Below, piece after piece: positions 45,519 to 54,251 of a DNA stretch of 64,000 nt. The notes under the pieces are model-generated. The model searched no databases. It was not told the DNA's origin and saw only the letters and a program-made list of their open reading frames with translations. The stretch covers positions 3,082,262-3,146,261 of the forward strand of contig NZ_FOBG01000001.1 in NCBI RefSeq assembly GCF_900109645.1. Reading direction: 5' to 3'. Numbering within the stretch: position 1 is the first letter of the stretch; each line of letters opens with the position of its first letter. This DNA comes from Duganella sp. CF402 (GTDB taxonomy: Bacteria > Pseudomonadota > Gammaproteobacteria > Burkholderiales > Burkholderiaceae_D). The position numbers were made by a program, and so were the translations under genes.

Positions 45519-46711
45519 GGCTTGGCTCCGGCGACCGCCGGCGACTGGCTCGTGTCGCGCACCTGCACCGAGGTGTCGATGCTGACGATTACCGACATGC
45601 CCGGCGCCAGGCGGCGCGCCTTCGCCTGTCCTGCATCGATGCGGATGCGCACCGGAATACGCTGCGCGATCTTCACGTAATTGCCGGTCGCATTATCGGC
45701 CGGCAGCACGCTGAACTCCGAACCGGTGGCCGGAGAAATCCGCTCCACCACGCCGGTCAGCTGCGCGCCATCGAGCGCATCGACCTTGAACGTGGCCGGC
45801 TGCCCAACCTGCACATTATTCATCTGCGTCTCTTTGAGATTGGCGATCACCCAAAGCTGCTTCGGCACCAATCCCATGAGCTGCGCGCCGGTGTTCACAT
45901 ACGCGCCCTTGCGCACCGTGACCTGCCCCAGCTGCCCATCTTCAGGCGCCACGATGCGCGTGTTATCCAGATCCACCTTGGCCGCCTTGAGCGCCGCTTC
46001 CGCCGCCGCCACCGCCGCCTCCAGCGACTGCTTGTTCACCGCCACCGAGCGCACCTGCTGCTTCGCGATTTCCAGGCTGGCGCGCGCCTGCGCCACCGCA
46101 GCTGCTGTCTGCGCCTTCGCCGCCTTGGAAGAATCCTGCTCGCGCAAAGACAGCGAACCATCCGCCGCCAGCGAATCGACCCGTTTCAAATCCGCCACCG
46201 ACTTGGCCGCCTGCGCTTCCGCATTCGCCAGCGTGGCCTGATTCAGCAACACGCCCGCCTCCGCCGTGCGATGCGACTGTGCCCAGTTGTCCAGCGCCGC
46301 CTTTTGTGCCGCCAGTTGCGCCACCGCCTGCGCATAGCGCTGCTGGTAAGTGCGGTCGTCGATCTGCGCCAGCAAATCGCCCTGCTTCACGTACTGGAAA
46401 TCCTGCACCTTCACATCCACCACATAGCCGGGCAACTGGGTGCCGATCAAAGTCACCTGCCCGCGCACCAGCGCATTCTCGGTCGAGACGATGGCGCTGC
46501 TGAACGGCGGCAGCCGCCACGCGTACAGCACAATCAGCACGCCGACCAGCGCCACCAGCGAAAACACAATAGTCGAAATAATCTGCGCACGCCGGTCCGG
46601 TGCCGGTGCGGTGGGCGCCGCTGCCGCAACCGCTGCCGCCGCTGCTGCCGCAGCCACCGCCGCTACGCGGGTTTCAGAAGAAGATGCATTGTCCGGCGTA
46701 TTTTTATCCAT
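45515..46711 (-). CDS. HlyD/EmrA family adaptor
   Basis: 398 residues. A cytosolic Ala-rich N-terminus, one transmembrane helix (about 50-70, IISTIVFSLVALVGVLIVLYAW), then a long periplasmic coiled coil flanked by lipoyl halves (VKVQDFQYVKQGDLLAQIDD and NTRIVAPEDGQLGQVTVRKGAYV), as in EmrA. It bridges the MFS pump and the outer-membrane factor. The start at ATG 46711 is chosen; TTG 46720 would overlap the MFS stop. No strong ribosome-binding site is visible, so coupling to the MFS gene is likely. Confidence 0.9.
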   Translation of the reverse strand: MDKNTPDNASSSETRVAAVAAAAAAAAVAAAAPTAPAPDRRAQIISTIVFSLVALVGVLIVLYAWRLPPFSSAIVSTENALVRGQVTLIGTQLPGYVVDVKVQDFQYVKQGDLLAQIDDRTYQQRYAQAVAQLAAQKAALDNWAQSHRTAEAGVLLNQATLANAEAQAAKSVADLKRVDSLAADGSLSLREQDSSKAAKAQTAAAVAQARASLEIAKQQVRSVAVNKQSLEAAVAAAEAALKAAKVDLDNTRIVAPEDGQLGQVTVRKGAYVNTGAQLMGLVPKQLWVIANLKETQMNNVQVGQPATFKVDALDGAQLTGVVERISPATGSEFSVLPADNATGNYVKIAQRIPVRIRIDAGQAKARRLAPGMSVIVSIDTSVQVRDTSQSPAVAGAKP

Positions 46712-46716
46712 GTTAT

Positions 46717-48339
46717 TCAACGGGATCCAGAATTATTGAGAGAGACATTCGCCATGCCGGTCTGCGCATTGTGCGCAGGCTTCGGCTGGCACACCACACA
46801 CACCGTCCACAGATGACGCCCCAGCAGCCACGCCATCGTCAGCAGCGCCAGCACGGTAATCGCGAGGAACACGTCGTTGTAGGCGAGGATGTTGGCTTCC
46901 CGCGTGGCCACGGCTCCCAGCGAGGCTACACCGCCGGATTGAACGCGCGCCGCCACCTGCGGGTCCAGCAGCGTGAGATGGTCGACCAGGATGCTGGAAT
47001 GGTACTTCTCGCGCCACACCTGGAAGGTGCCGGTCAACGCGGTGCCGAGCAAGCTGCCCAGGGTTTGCGTGATGCTGAACATGACCGAGAAGCTCACCAG
47101 ATTATTCGGCGCCGCGATCACCGCGCCAAAGCCTGAGACAAAGGTCGGCCCGACAAACATCGCGCCGCCAAAGCCGAGCAGGAACTGTGAGACGTACAAG
47201 TCCGATGGCCGCGTGAGATTGGTCGCATCGGAATCCATGTAGGCGCCCAAGGCCATCACCGCCAGCGAAAAGATCATCTGCACCGGAATGCGCGCCGGCG
47301 TGATGGTGAGCGCGCTGACCACCATGCCCGCAATCGCGCCAAACATCACGATCCACCACAGTTCCAGCATCTGGTCGTTGTTGAGGCCCAGCGCCTGCAG
47401 GAAGCCCACCGTGCCGCTGGCCTCAGATTGCACCACGCGGATCAGCAGCACCGACAACGCCAGCCGCGCAATATTCGCATTGGTCAGCCAGCGCGTATTC
47501 AGCAGCGGGCGCGCGCGGTTATGTTCCACCGCCAGCGCCGCTGTAATCAGCACGATGGCGCCGATCAGCGCATAGCCCAGCCAGCGCGACTCCAGCCACC
47601 ATACCGTGCGGCCCAGCGCCAGCACCGCCGACAGCAGCGCCACCCCGGGCGCGAACAGGCCGAAGGTGACGAAATCCATTTTCTCGAACGCCTTGATGCG
47701 GTCCCCCGGCGGCAGCTTGAGGAACAGCACGCAGGCCAGCGACAGCAGCGCCAGTCCCAGCTCGAAGAAATACAGGCCGCGCCATTCGGCGATCTCCATC
47801 AGCTCCGACGAGAACAGGCGCGCCATCGGCGTCGCCAGCTGCGAAAAGCCGATGCCCAGCACCACGCCCTTGAGCCGGTGCTCGGCCGGGAAGGCTTGCA
47901 AGCTGTAATACAGTCCCAAGGTGGTGAGCGCCGCGCCGCTCATGCCGTGCGCCGCGCGCACCGCGATGGCCGATCCCAGTCCATGCACGAACAAGTGGGC
48001 CACGGTGGCCACCGCGTACAGCACCAGGAACAATTCGGTGAACAGGCGCAGGCCGTACTGCTGGCGGAATTTGACCAGCAACAGGTTCATGGAGACATTG
48101 GCCATCACGTAGGCGGCCGGCAGCCACTGGATCTCGGCCGAGTACACGCCCAGCGAGCCTTGCAGATAAGGCAAATTGACCGACACCAGCGCGTTCCCAA
48201 GACCGCCGGTAATCGCCACGATGAAGCCGACCAGCAGGAAGGCGACGCGCTTTTCAAATACGTGATGCGGCGTGGACGGCGATCCCGGCAAGGTAGGTCG
48301 CTCGTGCGGCTGCCATACTTGGGGGGCGTAAACGTCCAT
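46717..48339 (-). CDS. MFS drug transporter, DHA2/EmrB-like
   Basis: 540-residue major facilitator with 14 predicted membrane helices. The first begins HHVFEKRVAFLLVGFIVAITGGLGNALVSVNLPYLQ; LPAAYVMANVSMNLLLVKFRQQYGLRLF matches the conserved region A of the DHA2 group. It pumps compounds out of the cytosol using protons, delivering them to the EmrA-like adaptor and outer-membrane factor. First gene of the operon; a perfect hairpin at 48366-48393 lies upstream and may be its operator. Confidence 0.9.
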   Translation of the reverse strand: MDVYAPQVWQPHERPTLPGSPSTPHHVFEKRVAFLLVGFIVAITGGLGNALVSVNLPYLQGSLGVYSAEIQWLPAAYVMANVSMNLLLVKFRQQYGLRLFTELFLVLYAVATVAHLFVHGLGSAIAVRAAHGMSGAALTTLGLYYSLQAFPAEHRLKGVVLGIGFSQLATPMARLFSSELMEIAEWRGLYFFELGLALLSLACVLFLKLPPGDRIKAFEKMDFVTFGLFAPGVALLSAVLALGRTVWWLESRWLGYALIGAIVLITAALAVEHNRARPLLNTRWLTNANIARLALSVLLIRVVQSEASGTVGFLQALGLNNDQMLELWWIVMFGAIAGMVVSALTITPARIPVQMIFSLAVMALGAYMDSDATNLTRPSDLYVSQFLLGFGGAMFVGPTFVSGFGAVIAAPNNLVSFSVMFSITQTLGSLLGTALTGTFQVWREKYHSSILVDHLTLLDPQVAARVQSGGVASLGAVATREANILAYNDVFLAITVLALLTMAWLLGRHLWTVCVVCQPKPAHNAQTGMANVSLNNSGSR

Positions 48340-48365
48340 GCGTCATGGTGAGAAGAATAGGCGGT

Positions 48366-48393
48366 ATGGGGAGCATATCACTATGCTCCCCAT
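48366..48393. promoter_or_regulatory. Perfect 12-base inverted repeat upstream of the EmrAB-type operon
   Basis: ATGGGGAGCATA (48366-48377), a four-base loop and TATGCTCCCCAT (48382-48393). It lies 27 bases before the MFS start and 31 bases after the catalase stop. It lacks a T-run in either direction, so an operator or leader hairpin is more likely than a terminator. Confidence 0.55.
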
Positions 48394-48423
48394 TATTGAA
48401 TCTTTCGATGGTATAGGGTGGAG

Positions 48424-50844
48424 TTACAGCGGGGCGGCGTCGGTTTCGCGGCGGAAGTCGCGATGGCTGGCCAAGGCCTGCTTGAATTCGGCCAGCGCGC
48501 CATCCAGCGCACCGGTGGCGGCGTGCCACAAGGCTGGATCGGGTGAGCCATCCTGCAGCGCCGCCGGCACGCCGGCTGCCGTCAGCAGATCGCTGCCGGC
48601 TCCCAGCGCCAGGATCGGTTTGCAGTGGCGGTATTGCAGGCGCACGAATTCACGCGCATCGGCGTCGCCGCTCAACATCGCTGCGCTGGAGGCGCCATCG
48701 GCAATAATCACCGCGTCGTACAGCACCGACGGGCCGGCGTCGATCGGGATCTCGACATCCACCCGGCTGCCGTCGGCCGCCACCAGTTGCCCCAGCTGCG
48801 GCGCCACCACGCGCGGCGCGGCGCCGGCGGCCAGCAGGTCGGCGTAGACCGTCTGCAGGCTAAGCGCATCGACGCCATGCGCGGCCAGGATGGCCACCTT
48901 GCGCGCCTTCACACCGACCGCGCCCGGACGCGCCAGCAGCGACAGCGCCGGCGATGGCTGATAATGCGGCGACGGCGCGTCGGTCGCCAGCGGCATCGCT
49001 TGCGGCACTTCCAGTCCCAGTCCCTGCGCCACGCCTTCCACCAGGATCGGATCGACATTGGCCAGCATCGACAGCAACCGCAGGCGCACGGCCGGAGTCT
49101 GCACCCGGCTCAATTCAAAGCGGAAGGCGTTGACGATGTGCGCCTGCTCGGCCGGCGTCTGGCTGATCCAGAACAGGCGCGCCTGCGCATAGTGTTCGGC
49201 GAACAGCTCGGGCTTGCCGCGCACCTTGTCTTCCGGCGCTTGCTGTACGCGGCTGAAGGCCGTGGAGAAGCCCGCCATGCCGGCCTGGAACGGACAGCCG
49301 CCGCCCAGCGAATTCGGTTCGTATGCCACGCGTCCGCGATGCACAGCCTGGCGATGCATGCCGTCGCGCTGGTTGTTGTGCACCGGCGCCAGCGGCGCGT
49401 TGACCGGGATCTCGTGGAAGTTAGGCCCGCCCAGGCGGCTGATCTGCGTGTCCAGATAGGAGTGGATGCGCCCCTGCAGCAGCGGGTCGTTGGTGAAGTC
49501 GATGCCGGGCACGATATGCGCGGTGCAGAACGCCACCTGCTCGGTCTCGGCAAAGAAGTTATCCGGATTGCGGTTCAGCGTCATCTTGCCGACCGCGCGC
49601 ACCGGGACCAGTTCTTCCGGCACGATCTTGGTTGGATCGAGCACGTCGAACGGGAAGGCTGCCGCTTCTTCCTCGGTGAAGATCTGGACGCCCAGTTCCC
49701 ATTCCGGATACGCGCCCGCCTCGATGGCTTCCCACAAATCGCGCCGATGGAAGTCCGGATCGGCGCCGACGATGCGCGCCGCTTCGTCCCACACCAGCGA
49801 GTGCGTACCGGCCACAGGATTCCAGTGGAATTTGCAGAACACCGATTCGCCTTGCGCGTTCACCAGCCGGAAGGTATGTACGCCAAAGCCCTGCATACTG
49901 CGGTAGCTGCGCGGGATGGCGCGGTCGGACATCTGCCACATCAGCATGTGAGTCGACTCAGGCATCAGCGAGACGAAGTCCCAGAAGGTGTCGTGCGCGC
50001 TCGATGCCTGCGGCATGGCGTGGTGCGGCTCCGGCTTCACTGCGTGCACCAGGTCCGGGAATTTCATCGCGTCCTGGATGAAGAACACCGGCATATTATT
50101 GCCGACCAAATCCCAGTTGCCTTCATCGGTGTAGAACTTGACGGCGAAGCCGCGCACATCGCGCACGGTGTCGGCCGAACCGCGCTCGCCGGCGACGGTG
50201 GAGAAGCGCACGAACACCGGCGTGCGTTTGCCGGCGGCGGCAAACGGCGCGGCGCGCGTGATGGCGCTCAGGTCCTGATAGCTTTCAAAGTAGCCGTGCG
50301 CCGCCGAACCGCGCGCATGCACCACGCGTTCCGGTATGCGCTCATGATCGAAATGCGTGAGCTTCTCACGCAGGATGAAATCTTCCATCGCGGTCGGGCC
50401 GCGCAGGCCAACCTTCAGCGAGTTCTGATTGTCCGCGACCGGCACGCCCTGATTGGTGGTCAGGCGCTGCTCGCTGCCATCGGCACGCACCCGGTCCAGA
50501 TGGCCGGCCGGGCAAACGCCCACTGGCGGCGCGCCGTTGCCGACCTTGTGCGAGGCGTTGTTTTCGCTGGCGGTACTCGCGGTGGCAGCGGGATGCGGCA
50601 CCGGACAGGTGGCGCCCGGCTGCGGCGTGCGCGCGGCATCGCCATGCTCGCCTTCCTTGTTGGCGTTGAACGCCATGCCGGCCGCCGCTTGTTGGCCGCC
50701 GGCCACTTTGTCGAGCAACACTTGTTCTTGCGGGCTGGCGCCGCCCAGACTGTCCGGCGGTGCGGCCGACGATGGTCCCGAAACGCTGCTTAATACGGAA
50801 CCGGCCCCCATGACGGAGGCCGGTGTTTTTTTCTTGGTTGCCAT
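48424..50844 (-). CDS. katE: Large-subunit catalase (HPII type)
   Basis: Haem catalase of 806 residues that degrades hydrogen peroxide. The core begins around residue 130 ([23 protein letters not shown]), with the catalytic His in [11 protein letters not shown], the Asn in [13 protein letters not shown] and haem-ligand Tyr in [13 protein letters not shown]. The C-terminal flavodoxin/GATase1-like domain of large catalases occupies about 650-806 ([24 protein letters not shown]). The N-terminal extension holds an unusual Ala/Pro-rich stretch with two cysteine motifs (ATCPVPHP and VGVCPAGH). AAAGGAT precedes the ATG. It lies downstream of a DUF883-like gene on the same strand, fitting a stationary-phase or stress set. 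Confidence 0.96.
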   Translation of the reverse strand: MATKKKTPASVMGAGSVLSSVSGPSSAAPPDSLGGASPQEQVLLDKVAGGQQAAAGMAFNANKEGEHGDAARTPQPGATCPVPHPAATASTASENNASHKVGNGAPPVGVCPAGHLDRVRADGSEQRLTTNQGVPVADNQNSLKVGLRGPTAMEDFILREKLTHFDHERIPERVVHARGSAAHGYFESYQDLSAITRAAPFAAAGKRTPVFVRFSTVAGERGSADTVRDVRGFAVKFYTDEGNWDLVGNNMPVFFIQDAMKFPDLVHAVKPEPHHAMPQASSAHDTFWDFVSLMPESTHMLMWQMSDRAIPRSYRSMQGFGVHTFRLVNAQGESVFCKFHWNPVAGTHSLVWDEAARIVGADPDFHRRDLWEAIEAGAYPEWELGVQIFTEEEAAAFPFDVLDPTKIVPEELVPVRAVGKMTLNRNPDNFFAETEQVAFCTAHIVPGIDFTNDPLLQGRIHSYLDTQISRLGGPNFHEIPVNAPLAPVHNNQRDGMHRQAVHRGRVAYEPNSLGGGCPFQAGMAGFSTAFSRVQQAPEDKVRGKPELFAEHYAQARLFWISQTPAEQAHIVNAFRFELSRVQTPAVRLRLLSMLANVDPILVEGVAQGLGLEVPQAMPLATDAPSPHYQPSPALSLLARPGAVGVKARKVAILAAHGVDALSLQTVYADLLAAGAAPRVVAPQLGQLVAADGSRVDVEIPIDAGPSVLYDAVIIADGASSAAMLSGDADAREFVRLQYRHCKPILALGAGSDLLTAAGVPAALQDGSPDPALWHAATGALDGALAEFKQALASHRDFRRETDAAPL

Positions 50845-50865
50845 GAATATCCTTTAAACGCTATT

Positions 50866-50923
50866 GGCGAACGGCGCCCGGCGTGAGGCGCTACCGTTCG
50901 CCCGGCAGCGCTAACGGCCGGGC
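50866..50923. repeat. Two strong stem-loops between the DUF883-like gene and katE
   Basis: GGCGAACGG (50866-50874) pairs with CCGTTCGCC (50894-50902), and GCCCGG (50900-50905) with CCGGGC (50918-50923). Both lie in the leftward katE leader and downstream of the DUF883-like stop. No T-run follows in the leftward direction, so an RNA-stability or leader structure is as likely as termination. Confidence 0.5.
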
Positions 50924-50930
50924 AAGAGAC

Positions 50931-51284
50931 TTATTTGCTGCTGCGCGAACCCAGCAGTTTGGAAATGCCATAACCGGCGGCAGCCGCCACCAGCACCGAG
51001 ATCACCGGGCTGGCGCGCACGTGCTCGCGGCTCGATTCGGTCAGGGTACGGCAGCTTTCGGCCAACTGCTTGCCACGCGCGGCCAGGCGCTCGGAGGTGC
51101 TTTCCACGCCGTCGGCGACTTTATCGACACCGGTGTGGGCTTGTGCGCGCAGGCGCTCGGCGGTCGGCGGCACCTGATCAGCCACTTTATCGATGGTGGC
51201 GTGAGCGTCGGCACGCAGGTCTTTGCCGATCTGGGTGACACCGTCGCGGGTGTTGTTGATTTTGGTCTCGGTAGTGTTATCCAT
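50931..51284 (-). CDS. DUF883/ElaB-like membrane-anchored stress protein
   Basis: 117 residues. A polar, helical N-terminal part with heptad-like repeats (GKDLRADAHATIDKVADQV, ERLRAQAHTGVDKVADGV, ERLAARGKQLAESC) and a C-terminal hydrophobic anchor (SPVISVLVAAAAGYGISKLL). This matches the YqjD/ElaB/DUF883 pattern of inner-membrane proteins linked to stationary phase. The start at 51284 follows GAGAGGAT; the longer frame is basic and lacks a ribosome-binding site. It is the likely first gene before katE. Confidence 0.82.
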   Translation of the reverse strand: MDNTTETKINNTRDGVTQIGKDLRADAHATIDKVADQVPPTAERLRAQAHTGVDKVADGVESTSERLAARGKQLAESCRTLTESSREHVRASPVISVLVAAAAGYGISKLLGSRSSK

Positions 51285-51472
51285 GATGGGATCCTCTCGT
51301 TGTGTGTGTACATGGCAGGAGATGTGACGATAGGCCGACCGGACGTGCTTGACCGTGCGGGAGCTAACAGTGACGAAAATGCGCCTTGCTATGTGAAATG
51401 GCACACGGACGCGGCTGTCCTTGCGGCGCATGCTATCGGTAGCCTGCTTTTAGCTTACTTCTGGAGAACTGC

Positions 51473-53227
51473 ATGTTTCCCATCTCATCCTTGACACCGC
51501 CTGCAGCAACCTCTGCGGTTAGTAATGCTGGCATCAATGCAGTGGACACGGTCTCCGATGCGCCGCCGGCGCCGTCGGTGGCGGTTGACCTGTCTCCTGT
51601 CGCGAGTTTCTTGCTGTCAGTGGACAATGCACGGGAACAGCTGTCCAGCACGCAGGAGACGGGAGCGCAGCGGGCCGCGACAGTGAATGCTGCTGTCCAA
51701 GATGTGGTGGATGCGTTTAATCTGCTGCCGTCGGTGGATTTTGATCAGGGAGCAGCGCAGCAGGCGTCCCTGCTCAACAATCTGGTTGGCAGCCTGAATC
51801 AGAATGATGGCGGCAATTCGCAGGCGCAGAATCTGGCGCAGCTGGGCGTGACTTTGCAGCCGCCGCTGTTGTCGGACCTGACGGGCGGGCTGTCGCTGGA
51901 GCCGGAAGTGCTGCGGGCGGCGGTCAATGCAAACAATGAGCAGACCACCTCGACGTTGCAGAATACCTTGAATACGTTCCGGCAGATTGCGACGGATTTT
52001 GCGGAGCAGTTGAGTTCCGCCGGCAGTTCGCAGATTCCGGGGCTGAATCCGGAGCAGCAGCAGGCCTTGACGCAGGAGGACGTGGTCGCCAACGCGCGGC
52101 TCGATCTGGCCCGGGCGGCGCTGGATAATCTGGCGCAGAATCCACTGCCACCGACCGCTGCGGACCGGCTGGCGGCGCAACGCGCGCAGCTGGAACAGGC
52201 CGGCAATGCACAGCAACAGCCGATACCGTCGCCGATCGTGAATCAGCAGCTGGCGCAGCAGGGCAACCAGCAAGTGGCGCAACAGAATCAGGCGGCGCTG
52301 AACCAGCAAATCCAGCGCGGCAATTTCCAGCAGACGCAAAGCGCGCAGCAACTGCAGGCCACGCTGCAAGCGCAGCGGACCGACGCCACGCAGTTGGCGG
52401 CCCAGACGCAACAGGTGCAACAAGCCGGCGCGGAACAGCAGGACGCCAGCGCCGAGACGCAGCAGGCCAACACCGCGCAGTCGGCGGCCGAGCGGGCGCG
52501 CGCCACTGCCCAGGCCCAAGCCGTGCGTCAACAAGCCACCAGCAGCGTGAACTCGGCCAATGTCGCCGCCCAGGTGGCGCAGCAGCAGGCCGTCGCCGCG
52601 CAGAATGCTGCGCAAAGCGTGGTCATTCCAGCCAACGCCACCGCTGCCCAACAAGCCGAGGCGGCACAAAACGCTGCCGTGCAAGTGGCGATCGCCAACG
52701 CGGCCGCGCAGGCCGCAGCGGTGCAGGCGCAAGCGGCACAAAACGCCGCCGATGCGATGGCGGCCCAGAACGCCGCTGCCAACGCCGCTGCCGCACAGGC
52801 TCGCGCCGCACAGAACAACGCCGGCAACGCCGATGCCGCCACCACGGCGGCCACCGTCGCGGCCCAGCAAGCCGCTGCCGCACGCGAGACCGCATCCAGT
52901 CTGGCCGCCGCCAACGCAGCTGCGGCCAACGCGGCGCAACAGGCAGCGGCCGCAGCCAACGCCGCCCAGCAAGCAGCCGCTGCACAACAGGCCGCGACGG
53001 CCGAACAAGTCAGCGCCGCCCAGGCCGCCGCCGCGCGCAACGCCGCCAATGCACCGACCGATCCCCTGCGCGCCAACCCGGCGCTGGCCGCCGCGATTGC
53101 CGCCTACAACATCAACGACCTCGCCGGCACCAACACCCGCGCCGCCCAAGCTGCCAGTAGCGCCATCCCGGCGGTCGGCGCCGTGAACGGCCCAGCGGCA
53201 ACCCGTACCATCGGCACCACACCTTAA
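51473..53227 (+). CDS. Ala/Gln/Asn-rich low-complexity protein of unknown function
   Basis: 584 residues beginning FPISSLTPPAATSAVSNAG, with GGAG before the ATG. Residues about 40-220 are of normal complexity and partly helical; from about 225 to 545 it is almost entirely Ala, Gln and Asn with a few charged residues, predicted as long helix. The C-terminus holds a less biased motif PTDPLRANPALAAAIAAYNIND. By reading, it has no Lys, Cys, His or Trp and one Tyr. No signal peptide or membrane helix is obvious. The length and helical bias recall flagellar hook-length or fibre proteins, but I cannot assign a family. It diverges from the DUF883-like gene. Confidence 0.75.
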   Translation: MFPISSLTPPAATSAVSNAGINAVDTVSDAPPAPSVAVDLSPVASFLLSVDNAREQLSSTQETGAQRAATVNAAVQDVVDAFNLLPSVDFDQGAAQQASLLNNLVGSLNQNDGGNSQAQNLAQLGVTLQPPLLSDLTGGLSLEPEVLRAAVNANNEQTTSTLQNTLNTFRQIATDFAEQLSSAGSSQIPGLNPEQQQALTQEDVVANARLDLARAALDNLAQNPLPPTAADRLAAQRAQLEQAGNAQQQPIPSPIVNQQLAQQGNQQVAQQNQAALNQQIQRGNFQQTQSAQQLQATLQAQRTDATQLAAQTQQVQQAGAEQQDASAETQQANTAQSAAERARATAQAQAVRQQATSSVNSANVAAQVAQQQAVAAQNAAQSVVIPANATAAQQAEAAQNAAVQVAIANAAAQAAAVQAQAAQNAADAMAAQNAAANAAAAQARAAQNNAGNADAATTAATVAAQQAAAARETASSLAAANAAAANAAQQAAAAANAAQQAAAAQQAATAEQVSAAQAAAARNAANAPTDPLRANPALAAAIAAYNINDLAGTNTRAAQAASSAIPAVGAVNGPAATRTIGTTP

Positions 53228-53304
53228 GCGCTGCCGGCTGACAATTTGCACGGCTAGCGCCGCTGCGGCGCCGCCCGGGCCAGCACAGTTCGGTGCCGGC
53301 CGCC

Positions 53305-53345
53305 AGCCGCGCCGCGCATTGCTTTTCCGGCATGGCGGCTTTTTT
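53305..53345 (+). terminator. Rho-independent terminator after the Ala/Gln-rich gene
   Basis: AGCCGC (53305-53310) pairs with GCGGCT (53335-53340); an inner GCCG/CGGC stem adds support. A run of T residues follows (53340-53345). Confidence 0.65.
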
Positions 53346-53368
53346 CTGCAATAATCGGAGGCATGCCC

Positions 53369-54154
53369 ATGACCATGCCACCATTGCGCCACCTGATCAC
53401 GGTTCTTCTGCTGGCCGCCTTGCTCAGCTGCACCCTCGCGCCGCGTGCCGTCGCCGGCCCGCCAACCATCCCCCTGATCATCGGCGACACGCTGGATGAA
53501 CAAGGCAAGCCCAAACCTCTCAGCCCTTTCAAGCGCAAGCTGCTGGACGCGGTGGAGCGTGAACTGGGCGTGGTGTTCGAGTTGCGCATGTACCCGTGGG
53601 CACGCGCCGAACGCTATGCGGTGGACGGCGCAGGCCTGATCTTCGGCCTGCCGAAAAACGCCGACCGCCTGCACGCCCTGCGTTATTCCGACGTCGCCGC
53701 CTACAACAAGCTGTGGATCGTCACCCGCAGCGACGCCACCTTCCGCTTCAACGGCATCGAGGACTTGCGTGGCAAATCCATCGGCGTGGTGCGCGGCTAT
53801 AACTACGGCGCGGAAGTGGAGCAGGCGCGCGCCAACAAGCTGTTTCGCACCGATGAAGATATCGCCTCGCGCGGCACCCGCCTCACCCGCCTGATGCTCA
53901 AGCGCGTCGACGCCGTGCTGCTGTTTCAGCCCAGCCAGCAAACCGCGCGCGAGGTCGAGACCGAGGTGAACACCTTCATGGCGCCGCGCCTGCGCGCCAT
54001 CGGCGCCGCCGCCAACGCCAGCTACAGCGTGCTGCCCAAGCCATTGTCCATCGACGATGGTGTCTTTTTCGCCATTGCCCGCAGCAAGGACGACGGCATC
54101 ATCGACCGTATCAACGCCGCGCTCACCCGGCTGCACCAGCACACACCGAATTAA
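53369..54154 (+). CDS. Periplasmic amino-acid-type solute-binding protein (SBP family 3-like)
   Basis: 261 residues with a signal peptide (about 1-30, ending RAVAG). The body resembles family 3 solute-binding proteins used as orphan sensors: LLDAVERELGVVFELRMYPWARAERYAVDGAGLIFGLP and LRGKSIGVVRGYNYG. No permease or ATPase lies nearby. ATG 53369 is chosen because GGAGG lies seven bases upstream; ATG 53363 is only one base from that site. The ligand is unknown. Confidence 0.82.
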   Translation: MTMPPLRHLITVLLLAALLSCTLAPRAVAGPPTIPLIIGDTLDEQGKPKPLSPFKRKLLDAVERELGVVFELRMYPWARAERYAVDGAGLIFGLPKNADRLHALRYSDVAAYNKLWIVTRSDATFRFNGIEDLRGKSIGVVRGYNYGAEVEQARANKLFRTDEDIASRGTRLTRLMLKRVDAVLLFQPSQQTAREVETEVNTFMAPRLRAIGAAANASYSVLPKPLSIDDGVFFAIARSKDDGIIDRINAALTRLHQHTPN

Positions 54155-54251
54155 ATTTTGATTACCCACCCTCAACACGCACGATAATATTCTGCGATTT
54201 TGGGGATAATCACCGCATCATTAAAAACCGCAGTTCGAATCAGGAGATCGC

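Noticed and set aside
50821..50834. T-rich run near the katE start as a terminator
   Set aside because: It is the complement of the Lys codons at the catalase N-terminus (ATKKKT) and has no adjacent stem.
52200..53050. Direct repeats in the Ala/Gln-rich gene as a minisatellite or CRISPR-like array
   Set aside because: The codons vary and no fixed repeat unit or spacer pattern is visible; the repetition is at the amino-acid level.
51617..54178. 853-codon open frame on the minus strand
   Set aside because: Runs antisense through two well-supported plus-strand genes and a terminator; its Arg/Leu-rich product is typical of reverse frames of GC-rich genes.
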